From Enemella evansiae (GTDB taxonomy: Bacteria > Actinomycetota > Actinomycetes > Propionibacteriales > Propionibacteriaceae), in contig NZ_NMVP01000001.1 of NCBI RefSeq assembly GCF_002250705.1, forward strand, positions 620,001-684,000: 64,000 nucleotides of DNA. The letters are read 5' to 3'. Shown piece by piece: positions 1 through 7,375 of the stretch (positions are counted from its first letter, which is position 1; each line of letters opens with the position of its first letter). Position numbers and translations under genes: made by a program. Below the pieces are notes generated by a model, which was not told the origin of the DNA, did no database searches, and saw nothing but the letters and a program-made list of their open reading frames with translations.

Positions 1-29
1 TTCAAGAAGATCCCGATCACCTAGCCAAC

Positions 30-91
30 GTTCATCGAGTAGCCGGGCATGCGGAGCGCAGCGGAGCAATGCCCGGCGTGTCGAGATGAAC
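30..91. repeat. Family A intergenic palindromic element, copy 1
   Basis: Outer ends GTTCATCGAGTAG and GTGTCGAGATGAAC are imperfect complements and enclose a perfect 9-bp stem (GCCGGGCAT / ATGCCCGGC) around an 18-nt loop built of GCGGAGC/GCAGC words. It lies just past the stop codon of the lactonase gene. Other copies: 13381-13442, 35407-35460, 36526-36643, 46319-46379, 47237-47300 and 47312-47353. The stem sequence changes between copies but stays self-complementary. Confidence 0.85.
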
Positions 92-110
92 CACGCGATG
101 CAGATCCGCT

Positions 111-1121
111 TCAGTCAACCATCCGCACACACGCCGGGCTGGATACCTCGAAGGTCTCCACGAGCCGCCAACCGTCTCCGCGGGGCTCGAAGACCGTCAC
201 CGAATCGGAGTTCTGGTTGGCGATCCAGAGGCGCCCGTCGGACCAGGTCAGGTCGCGAGGCCACCTGCCTCCGGTGGGCCGCTCGTCCACCAGCCGCAGC
301 GTGTTCTGATCGCGATCGAGGCGGAAGGTTGCGATGGTGTCGGCACCGCGGTTGGCCACCACGATGCGGTCATCGGCCCACGCGATTCCCGACGGATATA
401 CGGCTTCCCCGGTATCGATCGCCGTCGACGGGACCAGTGCCGCGCCCTCCCAGCCATCGCCATCGCGGCGGGCCAGCCAGAGCTCGGCGGACAGTTCGCA
501 GGCCAGGACGAGGGCGTCCCCGTCGATGATCAGGTGACGGGGTCCGACACCGGGCGGGGTCACGATCTCGCGCACCCGGCCGATCCGGCCGTCGTCGTCG
601 AGACTCAGCCGGTGGATGCGGTCGGCGCCGAGATCGGCGATCAGCCAGTCGTCTCCGTCCCGGATCGCCATGTGGGCATGGGAACCGTCCTGCCGCTGCG
701 GATCCGGGCCCTGCCCGGTGAACCGGTGGAAGTCGGTGACCTGGCCCAGCGATCCGTCCTCGGCGACCGAGCAGATCGCCACCGACCCGTCGGTGTAGTG
801 CGCGACGACGAGGAGATCGCGTTCGGCATCAAAGGCCAGGTGGCAGCCGGCGTTCCCACCGGTGTCGAGGGCGTTGAGCAACTGCAGTGTGCCATCGTCG
901 CGAATCTGGTACGCCGTCAGCGCGCTGGATTCGCGTTCGGAGAGGGCGTACAGCACCGGAAGCCTGGGATGAGCGATCAGGAAACTGGGATCGACCGCGG
1001 GGGTGGGTTCCAAGGCGGTGCCATCACCGGTCCGCAGTGGCTGGATGCCGATGCCGTGCCCGTCGGCGGTCGAGGTGTAGCAACCGACGTAGGCGACATC
1101 CGGGGTGCGTGCGCCCGTCAT
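111..1121 (-). CDS. Lactonase family beta-propeller protein
   Basis: Predicted cytoplasmic seven-bladed propeller of the lactonase / 6-phosphogluconolactonase (YbhE-like) family. Characterised members open sugar lactones; many actinobacterial paralogues are untested. The 336 residues match the family length, with blade-like repeats from about residue 8 to 330 (VGCYTS at the N-terminus, PRHLII in the middle, GRLWIANQ late). No signal peptide is visible. Its ATG shares one base with the stop of the upstream SDR gene (TGATG), so it is probably translated by re-initiation. A dehydrogenase that makes a lactone followed by a lactonase would be a sensible pair, but the substrate is unknown. Confidence 0.8.
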   Translation of the reverse strand: MTGARTPDVAYVGCYTSTADGHGIGIQPLRTGDGTALEPTPAVDPSFLIAHPRLPVLYALSERESSALTAYQIRDDGTLQLLNALDTGGNAGCHLAFDAERDLLVVAHYTDGSVAICSVAEDGSLGQVTDFHRFTGQGPDPQRQDGSHAHMAIRDGDDWLIADLGADRIHRLSLDDDGRIGRVREIVTPPGVGPRHLIIDGDALVLACELSAELWLARRDGDGWEGAALVPSTAIDTGEAVYPSGIAWADDRIVVANRGADTIATFRLDRDQNTLRLVDERPTGGRWPRDLTWSDGRLWIANQNSDSVTVFEPRGDGWRLVETFEVSSPACVRMVD

Positions 1122-1873
1122 CAGCCGCGTCCCAACAGGTTGCCGCCGTTCACCTGCAGGATCTGTCCGGTCGTCCAGCCGGCATCGGGCGAAGCGAGGT
1201 ACGCCACGGCCTCCGCCACCTCGTCCGGCGTACCGGGCCGACCCATCGGAATGGACTTCAGCCGGTTGTCCGCCAGGTCGGGATCGGCGGCCAATCGCTC
1301 GGTCCAGAACTCGGTGTCCGGGACGAACCCGGGAGCCACCGCGTTGGCCGTGATTCCTTCTGTAGCGAGCGAATTCGCCAGATCGAAGACCCAGGCGTTC
1401 ATCGCAGCCTTGGCCGCTCCGTAGGAGCCGGAACCACGCAGCGCGGCGATGGAACTCATGGCGACGATCCGGCCACCGGGCCGGGTGAAGTGGGGGAGCA
1501 GCGCCTCGGTGAGCAGCACCGCCGACAGCACGTTGCCCTCGAAATCGGCGCGCCAGCCATTCGCGACAGTGGTGAGATCACCCTTGGCGCCACGGCCATA
1601 GTTCCCGCCCGCATTGGCGACCAGGACGTCGATCGCCGGTCCAGCAGAGAGTTCGTCGGCCAGCTGCTGAACCGCCGCCGGATCGGTCAGATCGCAGCTG
1701 CGGGTGGAAACCTTGGCCAGTTCGTCGACCGCGCGCAGCTCCTCGGCGGCCTGCTCCAGCACCTCGGTGCGCCGGCCGATCAGGATCAGGTCGGGTTCCT
1801 CGGCCAGCATGCGGTGGGCGACGGCGCGGCCGATACCGGTGCCGCCGCCAGTGATCAGGATGCGTCGCGTCAT
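1121..1873 (-). CDS. SDR family NAD(P)-dependent oxidoreductase
   Basis: Classical short-chain dehydrogenase/reductase of 250 residues. The nucleotide-binding loop TGGGTGIG is at residues 8-15, the structural NAG at 87-89, and the catalytic Ser140/Tyr151/Lys155 set lies in MSSIAALRGSGSYGAAK. The end (GWTTGQILQVNGG) matches FabG-like SDRs. It heads a two-gene unit with the lactonase, overlapping by one base. Oxidation of a sugar or polyol to a lactone is the inference from context; sequence alone does not separate this from other SDR substrates. Confidence 0.85.
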   Translation of the reverse strand: MTRRILITGGGTGIGRAVAHRMLAEEPDLILIGRRTEVLEQAAEELRAVDELAKVSTRSCDLTDPAAVQQLADELSAGPAIDVLVANAGGNYGRGAKGDLTTVANGWRADFEGNVLSAVLLTEALLPHFTRPGGRIVAMSSIAALRGSGSYGAAKAAMNAWVFDLANSLATEGITANAVAPGFVPDTEFWTERLAADPDLADNRLKSIPMGRPGTPDEVAEAVAYLASPDAGWTTGQILQVNGGNLLGRG

Positions 1874-1932
1874 GCGCCCAATCTAACGAGGCCGTAACCC
1901 GGCCGGCACATGGCCTCGCTAGCGTCCGGACC

Positions 1933-2391
1933 GTGGTGACCATCTCCCGGGCCGATTTCGGCGATCCGGCGCTGCGGAGCTTCCTGCAGGCACATCTGGA
2001 CGACCTCGCACCGACCGCGCCGGCGGAGAGTCGGCATGCGCTGGAGCTGGGGGAGTTGCAGAAGGACGGCATCCGGCTCTGGGTGGCGCTGCGCGCCGGC
2101 GTACTCGTCGGAACCGGTGCCCTCGCCGCGCTCGAGCCCGGGCATGAGGAGCTGAAGAGCATGCGTACCGATCCCGCACACCGCGGTGCGGGCATCGCCT
2201 CGGCGTTGCTCCGGGTCCTGCTCGCCGATGCCCGGGGCCGGGGGATCGAACGCATCTCGCTCGAGACCGGCAGCATGGAGTTCTTCGCGCCGGCGCGTCG
2301 GTTGTACGCCCGGCACGGCTTCGTCGAGTGCGATCCGTTCGGCGGTTATGTCGAGGACCCGAACAGCACCTACCTGACGCTGAGCTGGTAG
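1933..2391 (+). CDS. GNAT family N-acetyltransferase
   Basis: A 152-residue Gcn5-related acetyltransferase. The acetyl-CoA pyrophosphate loop is seen as RTDPAHRGAGIASALL (about residues 77-92), followed by the typical ISLETGSMEFFAPARRLYARHGF helix-strand, where the tyrosine usually acts as general acid. GTG at 1933 (VVTISRADF) is chosen; a second GTG lies one codon on. The gene is divergent from the SDR/lactonase pair, with 59 bp between the starts. The acceptor (small molecule, peptide or protein) cannot be read from sequence. Confidence 0.82.
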   Translation: MVTISRADFGDPALRSFLQAHLDDLAPTAPAESRHALELGELQKDGIRLWVALRAGVLVGTGALAALEPGHEELKSMRTDPAHRGAGIASALLRVLLADARGRGIERISLETGSMEFFAPARRLYARHGFVECDPFGGYVEDPNSTYLTLSW

Positions 2392-2417
2392 GTCGTTTCG
2401 AGGCCCTCGACGCTGGG

Positions 2418-2430
2418 TATATTTGTCGAC
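2418..2430 (+). promoter_or_regulatory. -10 box TATATT placing transcription start at the ATG
   Basis: TATATT at 2418-2423 is followed by exactly seven bases and then ATG at 2431. There is no Shine-Dalgarno sequence in front of this ATG, so the diiron-protein gene is probably leaderless, a common actinobacterial arrangement. No good -35 box is seen. Confidence 0.6.
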
Positions 2431-3522
2431 ATGAGCGTCCTTACTCCCGGATTGCCAGGTCCGCGGGGTGCCTCCTCGCAGCATCTTTTCGATGTGCTGC
2501 GCAGAGATGCCCGCGATGTCGATACCAACGAGCTCGATGAGTTGGTGGCCGCCGCGTCCGCACCCGCGCCAGCGATCGTGGACGACGAAGATCGACTGAT
2601 CATGTTGTGGGTTCTGCAGGAGTTGGGATACCACGGCTTCCAGGATGTCGATGATCGCTGGGAGGTCGACCACCGGGCCGTCTGGTTGCGGGTGACGCTG
2701 GAGGACGCTCTCGAATCGGCGCTGCGTCCGATCATCGATCCGGTTGTCGAGCGCACCCTGACCGAGGCCCGAACCGATCTCGCCGAAACCCTGTTCTCCC
2801 TGCCGGAGCGCGAGTTCGCCGACACGCCGTCGCTGGCGGCGTACGCGCGTCGGAAGATGTCGATCGAGCAGTGGCGCGAGATGCTGGTCCTGAAGTCGGC
2901 ATATCAGCTCAAGGAGGGGGACCCGCACACCTTTGCGGTGCCGCGGTTGTCCGCCGAGGCGAAGCTGGCGATGGTGGAGATCCAGTTCGATGAGTATGGC
3001 AGCGGTCGGTTGGCCGACCTGCATTCGGAGCTGTTCGCCCGCGCCATGGTCACGGTCGGCCTCCGCGACGACTTCGGGGCGTACGCCGACTGCTGGCCGG
3101 CGCCGGTGCTGGCGGCCAATGTCGCGCTCAACTGGTGGTCCTCGCGGCGCGAATGGGCCGGGGCAGTGGCGGGCCACCTGGCCATGATCGAGACGACGAG
3201 TTCATTGCCTTGCCGGAAGTATGTGGCCGGCGCCCAGCGACTCGGTCTTCCCGAGGATGGGTGGCGCTACTTCGATGAGCACGTCGAGGCCGATGCCGCC
3301 CACGAGCAGATCGCCATCCGCCAGATGTGTCCGGCTGCCGCCGAGGCGGATGGACCCGGCAGGGTGATCTTCGGCTTCGTCGCGGGGCTGTATCTGGACG
3401 GGCGGATCGCCGAGTACGCCTTGCAGCGTTGGGAATCCGGGGAGAGTGCCCTGCGGCACCCGCTGTCCGAGAGCGCTGACGACCCGACAGGTGACCCTGA
3501 ACTGGAGCCGGCGTACCGATGA
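2431..3522 (+). CDS. Iron-containing redox enzyme (haem-oxygenase-like diiron protein)
   Basis: A 363-residue protein resembling the iron-containing redox enzyme / Haem_oxygenase_2 family, the fold used by diiron oxidases such as UndA, BesC, SznF and CADD. The C-terminal half holds candidate metal ligands: Glu183 and His198 in MVEIQFDEYGSGRLADLH, and His284, Asp288 and His291 in EHVEADAAH. The N-terminal ~120 residues are a helical extension. It is cytoplasmic, with no signal or membrane segment. Its last four bases overlap the CDGSH gene (ATGA), so the two are translated together. Substrate unknown; N-oxygenation, C-C cleavage or desaturation are all known for this fold. Confidence 0.75.
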   Translation: MSVLTPGLPGPRGASSQHLFDVLRRDARDVDTNELDELVAAASAPAPAIVDDEDRLIMLWVLQELGYHGFQDVDDRWEVDHRAVWLRVTLEDALESALRPIIDPVVERTLTEARTDLAETLFSLPEREFADTPSLAAYARRKMSIEQWREMLVLKSAYQLKEGDPHTFAVPRLSAEAKLAMVEIQFDEYGSGRLADLHSELFARAMVTVGLRDDFGAYADCWPAPVLAANVALNWWSSRREWAGAVAGHLAMIETTSSLPCRKYVAGAQRLGLPEDGWRYFDEHVEADAAHEQIAIRQMCPAAAEADGPGRVIFGFVAGLYLDGRIAEYALQRWESGESALRHPLSESADDPTGDPELEPAYR

Positions 3523-3758
3523 GGCAGCGCCGTAGCGAATCCGCGGAGCTGCCGGTGGAGGCGTATCCCGCCGAGGCCGTTCGCGTCACCGAGTGCCCAG
3601 GCGGTCCTGCCCTGATCCGCGGTGCCTCCCACGTGGTCGATGCCGACGGTGAGACCCATCCGGTCCGACGAGCCGTGGTTGCCGTCTGTCGCTGCGGCTA
3701 TTCGGGTCGCTTGCCCTGGTGCGACGGGATTCACAAGGTCGCTGGCGGGGGAGCCTGA
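3519..3758 (+). CDS. CDGSH-type iron-sulfur protein
   Basis: A 79-residue protein with one CDGSH-type [2Fe-2S] site: Cys57-x-Cys59, Cys68 and His72 in CRCGYSGRLPWCDGIH, the three-Cys/one-His ligand set of mitoNEET-like proteins. Residues 1-50 are a short beta-rich lead (PGGPALIRGASHVVDADG) seen in bacterial single-motif members. No membrane anchor. It overlaps the stop of the diiron-protein gene by four bases. An electron- or Fe-S-donor role for that oxidase is inferred from the coupling only. Confidence 0.85.
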   Translation: MRQRRSESAELPVEAYPAEAVRVTECPGGPALIRGASHVVDADGETHPVRRAVVAVCRCGYSGRLPWCDGIHKVAGGGA

Positions 3759-3763
3759 GCATC

Positions 3764-3779
3764 TGTATCATCTGATACA
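3764..3779. promoter_or_regulatory. 16-bp operator on the start codon of the SRPBCC-tetR operon
   Basis: TGTATCA-TC-TGATACA is a perfect 7-2-7 dyad whose last base is the A of the downstream ATG. Within it TATCAT (3766-3771) is spaced seven bases from that ATG and can serve as the -10 box of a leaderless transcript. The dyad would then cover -10 and +1. The TetR protein encoded second in the operon is the obvious ligand, giving autorepression. Confidence 0.7.
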
Positions 3780-4198
3780 TGATTGCGGTCTCGCAGCAAA
3801 CCAGCGCATCAGTCGATGAGGTCTGGGCCGTGCTCAGCGATCTGGAACGCTGGGGCGATCTGCTGCCGACGTTCAGTTCGGTCACACACTTGGCGGGTCC
3901 GGAACCCACGGGGGTCGGAACGCGATTCGAGGTGAGGCAACCGGGTCTCCCGACCGCTGTCTACGAGGTCTCATCCTGGGAGCCGGGGCGAGGTTTCACC
4001 TGGGCCGCACGGACGAGGGGAGCGACCACCGCGGCGACCCACGAACTCACGTCTTCACCCACGGGGTGCACCCTCACTCAATCCATCACCTGGACCGGGC
4101 CGCTCGCCCGGGCCATCCGACTACTGCTGGCCGCGAAAGTTCGACGGATGGTGGCGGCTGAGACCGCATCGCTGCTGCGGCTGGCCGAACGGGCATGA
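3779..4198 (+). CDS. SRPBCC family protein (START/Bet v1-like fold)
   Basis: A 139-residue protein of the SRPBCC / polyketide-cyclase superfamily, opening with VSQQTSASVDEVWAVLSDLERWGDLLPTF, the usual first strand and helix; GVGTRFEVRQPG and TLTQSITWTGPLARAI follow. These cavities bind hydrophobic ligands or, rarely, catalyse cyclisation. No ribosome site lies close upstream and the ATG sits on the operator/promoter, so translation is probably leaderless. It overlaps the TetR gene by four bases (ATGA). A ligand-handling role in the pathway sensed by that TetR is inferred; no substrate can be named. Confidence 0.75.
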   Translation: MIAVSQQTSASVDEVWAVLSDLERWGDLLPTFSSVTHLAGPEPTGVGTRFEVRQPGLPTAVYEVSSWEPGRGFTWAARTRGATTAATHELTSSPTGCTLTQSITWTGPLARAIRLLLAAKVRRMVAAETASLLRLAERA

Positions 4199-4755
4199 CA
4201 GGGGAGAGCCCTCGGGATCTGCTGCTGCACAAGGCGGTTCAGCACTTCGCCACCCACGGCGTCCGGGACACCAGTCTGCGTACGCTGGCCTCGAACATCG
4301 GCACCAGCCAGCGAATGCTCAGCTATCACTTCGGGTCGCGGGAGGGCCTGCTGGCCGCGGTGATCGAACGGATCGCCGCAGCGAACGCGGACGCGCTGGC
4401 GCAACTCTTCGCCGACCATCAGGACCCCTTCGACGCGGGCGCCGAGAACTGGCGGCGTACCGCCGATCAGGCCCAGCTGGTCGGGCCGCTCTACTTCGAA
4501 CTGTCCGCGCATGCGATGTACGGCAAGGAGTACGCCGAGAGCCTGCGTGCCGCGGTGCTCGACCAGGCGCAGGAACGGTTCGCCGAGGCGTACGCCCAAC
4601 ACACCGACGAGACGACCGCACGCACGCTGGCACGACTCACCCTCGCTGTGGGTCAGGGATTGCTGTTCGACATGTTGCTGGACGGTGATCGTGCCGCATC
4701 GGATCGGGCGGTGGAGGAGTTCACGGCCATGATCCGGCAGCGGCTCGCCGGTTGA
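4195..4755 (+). CDS. TetR family transcriptional regulator
   Basis: A 186-residue TetR repressor. The N-terminal HTH covers about residues 8-54 (LLLHKAVQHFATHGVRDTSLRTLA, then the recognition helix in GTSQRMLSYHFGSREGLLAAVIERI). The C-terminal helical ligand domain is unlike any specific family I recognise. It is coupled to the SRPBCC gene through an ATGA overlap, and the dyad on that gene's start codon is its likely operator. The ligand is unknown. Confidence 0.85.
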   Translation: MTGESPRDLLLHKAVQHFATHGVRDTSLRTLASNIGTSQRMLSYHFGSREGLLAAVIERIAAANADALAQLFADHQDPFDAGAENWRRTADQAQLVGPLYFELSAHAMYGKEYAESLRAAVLDQAQERFAEAYAQHTDETTARTLARLTLAVGQGLLFDMLLDGDRAASDRAVEEFTAMIRQRLAG

Positions 4756-4900
4756 GGACGGTGCGGGCACTCGGCGCCGTACGCTGGTATTTCACATTGG
4801 GCCGAAAGATACCTCGATGGCTCTGAACATCAAAGGATGAAGGTGTCCATCGGATGGCGAAGGTCTCGCCCGACGTTCGGCCTGCGGGGCCGAGGCAGCG

Positions 4901-5335
4901 TCAAGACGTGGGTTGGCCAAGGGCCTTGCGGAGAAGCTCGGCCAGCTGGTTTTGCTCGCCGTCGCTGAGGTTGGACGTCGCCGTTCGGGCAAACTCGAAG
5001 CTCTTCTCGAAGGCCGCGTTGAGGTTGTCGCCCGCCGTTGTTCGATTGACTTGGCGTGATCGTCGGTCGTTCGGGTTGGCGTGCCGCTCAGCCAGGCCTC
5101 TGGCCTCAAGCCGAGTAACGACCTGTGTGATGTTGGAGGCGTCGCAGCCAAGCTCGTCGGCCAACTCTCCCATTCCTCGCGGCTTGGCGATCCTGCCCAG
5201 CACACAGGCATGGGCGACGCTCATGCCGTGCTGTGCTGCCGCGATCTCGTAGGCGCGGTCGTAGGCATCGACGAAGTCAAACATCGCACGTTCGGCCTCA
5301 GTCGCCGGAGAGACGGGACCGGAAGGAGCAGCCAT
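4901..5335 (-). CDS. MarR family transcriptional regulator
   Basis: A 144-residue winged-helix regulator. Dimerisation helix at residues 10-40, HTH in GMGELADELGCDASNITQVVTRLEARGLAERH and the wing with the diagnostic NPNDRRSRQVNRT. The ATG at 5335 (MAAPSGPVSP) is preferred; an upstream in-frame TTG at 5392 would put the start inside the operators. It is divergent from the ene-reductase operon, and two TTGA-N5-TCAA dyads lie between the starts. There is no cysteine in the DNA-binding core, so an OhrR-type thiol switch is not evident; a quinone or phenolic ligand is a guess based on the target genes. The 145 bp between this stop and the TetR gene hold nothing recognisable. Confidence 0.85.
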   Translation of the reverse strand: MAAPSGPVSPATEAERAMFDFVDAYDRAYEIAAAQHGMSVAHACVLGRIAKPRGMGELADELGCDASNITQVVTRLEARGLAERHANPNDRRSRQVNRTTAGDNLNAAFEKSFEFARTATSNLSDGEQNQLAELLRKALGQPTS

Positions 5336-5352
5336 GCCCCGCACCCTATCAC

Positions 5353-5401
5353 TTGATTCGCTCAAACAAGTGTGTGATGATGCTTGAGCCAATCAAGCAT
5401 C
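5353..5401. promoter_or_regulatory. Two MarR-type operators in the divergent promoter
   Basis: Site 1 (5379-5401) is a perfect dyad GATGCTTGA-N5-TCAAGCATC (9-5-9). Site 2 (5353-5365) keeps the core TTGA-N5-TCAA. Both have the same 5-base centre spacing and lie in the 82 bp between the MarR start (5335) and the ene-reductase GTG (5418). Binding would block both promoters. Confidence 0.75.
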
Positions 5402-5417
5402 CTTAGGAGAGTACGTC

Positions 5418-6506
5418 GTGCCGAACCTTTTTGAGCCTCTAGCGGTTGGGAAACTCCAACTGCCGAACCGTCTGCTGATGGCCCCGATGACGCGGAGCCG
5501 CGCATCTGTCGATGGGGTCGTCAGCGCGCTCACTGCCGAGTATTACCGGCAACGCGCCAGTGCGGGTCTGATCATCAGCGAGAGCATCCAACCCAGCGTG
5601 ATCGGCCAGGGCTACATCCTCACCCCTGGCCTACACGCCGGTGACCACGTGGAGGCGTGGCGGGATGTCACCGACGCTGTCCATGAGGCCGGCGGGCGCA
5701 TCTTCGCCCAGCTCACTCACACCGGGCGGATTGGCCATCCCAGCCTGTACCCGAACGGGGAACTCCCGGTGGCCCCGTCACCGGTGGCTTCGGGCGAGCA
5801 GCTGTTCAGCCTTGAGGGGATGCTTGACCATCCAGTACCGCGCGAGATGACGACGGATGACATCCGAACCACCGTCACCGACTTCGCCACTGCGGCACGC
5901 AACGCTATCGACGCCGGCTTCGATGGCGTGGAGCTCCACGGTGCCAACGGCTACCTGATCCACCAGTTCCTCGCCGACAACACCAATCTGCGCACCGACT
6001 CCTACGGCGGCGCAGCGGACAACAGAATCCGATTCGCCATCGAGGTCGTCACAGCGGTTGCCGACGTCATCGGAGCCGACCGCACCGGTGTTCGACTCTC
6101 CCCGGGCAGCCCGTTCAACAACATCGAAGAGCCCGACCCGGCACCGGTTTATCTTCGGCTGTTGGAGTCGCTCGCCGATCAGAACCTGGCCTATGTGCAC
6201 CTGGTCGAGGTCGGCAACCGGGAACTGACAAGGCAACTGCGCGCTGCCTGGCCCGGCATTCTCATCCTGAATCCCCACCCCGCGCCAGAGGCCTTCCCAG
6301 CATCTCCCGCCGCTGCCACCGAAGCCGTCGAGGCCGGAGTCGCAGACGCCGTCTCACTGGCGACCATGTGGCTTGCGAACCCGGACCTTGACGCCCGCAT
6401 CAAGGCCGGTGGGCCGTACAACACCCCCCACCCCGACACGTTCTACGGCGGCGATCACCGCGGATACACGGACTACCCGACCATTGAGGGCGGCCGGGCG
6501 GCATGA
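5418..6506 (+). CDS. Alkene reductase, Old Yellow Enzyme family
   Basis: A 362-residue FMN-dependent TIM-barrel ene-reductase of the NemA/OYE class, which reduces activated C=C bonds, nitro esters and quinones with NAD(P)H. The substrate-binding pair His174-x-x-Asn177 is in VELHGANGYLIHQFL; the FMN-contacting segments LMAPMTRSRA and NTNLRTDSYGGAADNR are present. GTG start with AGGAGA about eight bases upstream. First gene of a coupled operon (ATGA overlap with the NmrA-like gene) controlled by the divergent MarR. The likely role is detoxification of reactive electrophiles. Confidence 0.9.
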   Translation: MPNLFEPLAVGKLQLPNRLLMAPMTRSRASVDGVVSALTAEYYRQRASAGLIISESIQPSVIGQGYILTPGLHAGDHVEAWRDVTDAVHEAGGRIFAQLTHTGRIGHPSLYPNGELPVAPSPVASGEQLFSLEGMLDHPVPREMTTDDIRTTVTDFATAARNAIDAGFDGVELHGANGYLIHQFLADNTNLRTDSYGGAADNRIRFAIEVVTAVADVIGADRTGVRLSPGSPFNNIEEPDPAPVYLRLLESLADQNLAYVHLVEVGNRELTRQLRAAWPGILILNPHPAPEAFPASPAAATEAVEAGVADAVSLATMWLANPDLDARIKAGGPYNTPHPDTFYGGDHRGYTDYPTIEGGRAA

Positions 6507-7375
6507 GCCGATCCGTCTTCGTCACCGGCGCACGGGGCAAGACCGGCCGCGAAGTCATCGCCCAACTTGGCCAGCGCGCCGACGCCATGGTCCGTGGCGG
6601 GTCCTCGCTGGACTCAACGGCCGTGGCTGACGTCGTCAGGTTCAGCTGGGATGATCCGTCGACCTGGGGTAGGGCAGTAGAGGGGATGGACGCGATCTAT
6701 CTCATGCGCCCGGATGTCCCGGACGCGCCAGACCTCATCACTCACCTCGTCGCGCTCACTCCGGGGTCACACATCGTCCTGCTGTCTGAGCAGGGCGCAC
6801 ACACCCTCGCCGACGATGAGTGGGTTCGACAGGTGGAACTCGCGGTCACCAGCGGCGCGGGCAGCTGGACGATTCTGCGACCGTCCTGGTTTCAACAGGT
6901 GTTGATCGATCCCCGCTACTTCCTGACCACCATCGTTGAGGAACGGATGATCAGCCTCCCCACGGGTGGTGCGCCGATTGCCTGGATCGACACCCGCGAC
7001 ATCGCCGCCGTCGCCGTGCAGGCACTCGTCGAGCCGGACCTGCACCACGGCAAGGCCTACACGTTGACCGGACCGGAAGGAGTCACGCTCGCCTCACTGG
7101 CAGAGGACATTTCGTCGGCCATCGGGGACCACGTCAGGCCGTTCGACCCGCCCTTGGAGGACGCACTGAGCGGCGCTGACCGGTGGACGCGCGAGGTCGT
7201 CGGAGGAATGTTCGGTCGGGTCCGCGAGGGCATCTTCGCCGAGGTCACCACCACCGTCGAGGAGGTCACCGGCCAACTCCCTCGAGGGATCGGGAGGTTC
7301 ATCGCCGAGAACCAGGCGTCATGGGCAGGGCAGGCGACTGCGCCATCGGACACTCAGATGGGACGGACACGGTGA
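6503..7375 (+). CDS. NmrA-like NAD(P)-binding protein
   Basis: A 290-residue atypical SDR of the NmrA / NAD(P)H:quinone reductase (QOR2-like) group. The nucleotide-binding motif is VFVTGARGKTGREVI (residues 5-19); SWTILRPSWFQQVLI and AWIDTRDIAAVAVQAL are typical for the group. It lacks the classical YxxxK pair, as expected. It overlaps both neighbours by four bases (ATGA at its start, GTGA at its end), so the three enzymes are made together. Quinone reduction or NADP-sensing are the two known outcomes for this family. Confidence 0.82.
   Translation: MSRSVFVTGARGKTGREVIAQLGQRADAMVRGGSSLDSTAVADVVRFSWDDPSTWGRAVEGMDAIYLMRPDVPDAPDLITHLVALTPGSHIVLLSEQGAHTLADDEWVRQVELAVTSGAGSWTILRPSWFQQVLIDPRYFLTTIVEERMISLPTGGAPIAWIDTRDIAAVAVQALVEPDLHHGKAYTLTGPEGVTLASLAEDISSAIGDHVRPFDPPLEDALSGADRWTREVVGGMFGRVREGIFAEVTTTVEEVTGQLPRGIGRFIAENQASWAGQATAPSDTQMGRTR

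Noticed and set aside
3736..3753. GGGGGAG as ribosome site for the SRPBCC gene
   Set aside because: It lies about 25 bases before the ATG, too far for initiation; the leaderless model fits better.
4756..4900. Small gene or RNA between the TetR and MarR genes
   Set aside because: No ribosome site, conserved motif or stable hairpin with T tract was found in these 145 bp.
5335..5392. TTG start of the MarR protein at 5392
   Set aside because: It would place the coding start inside both operators and add residues unlike MarR N-termini.
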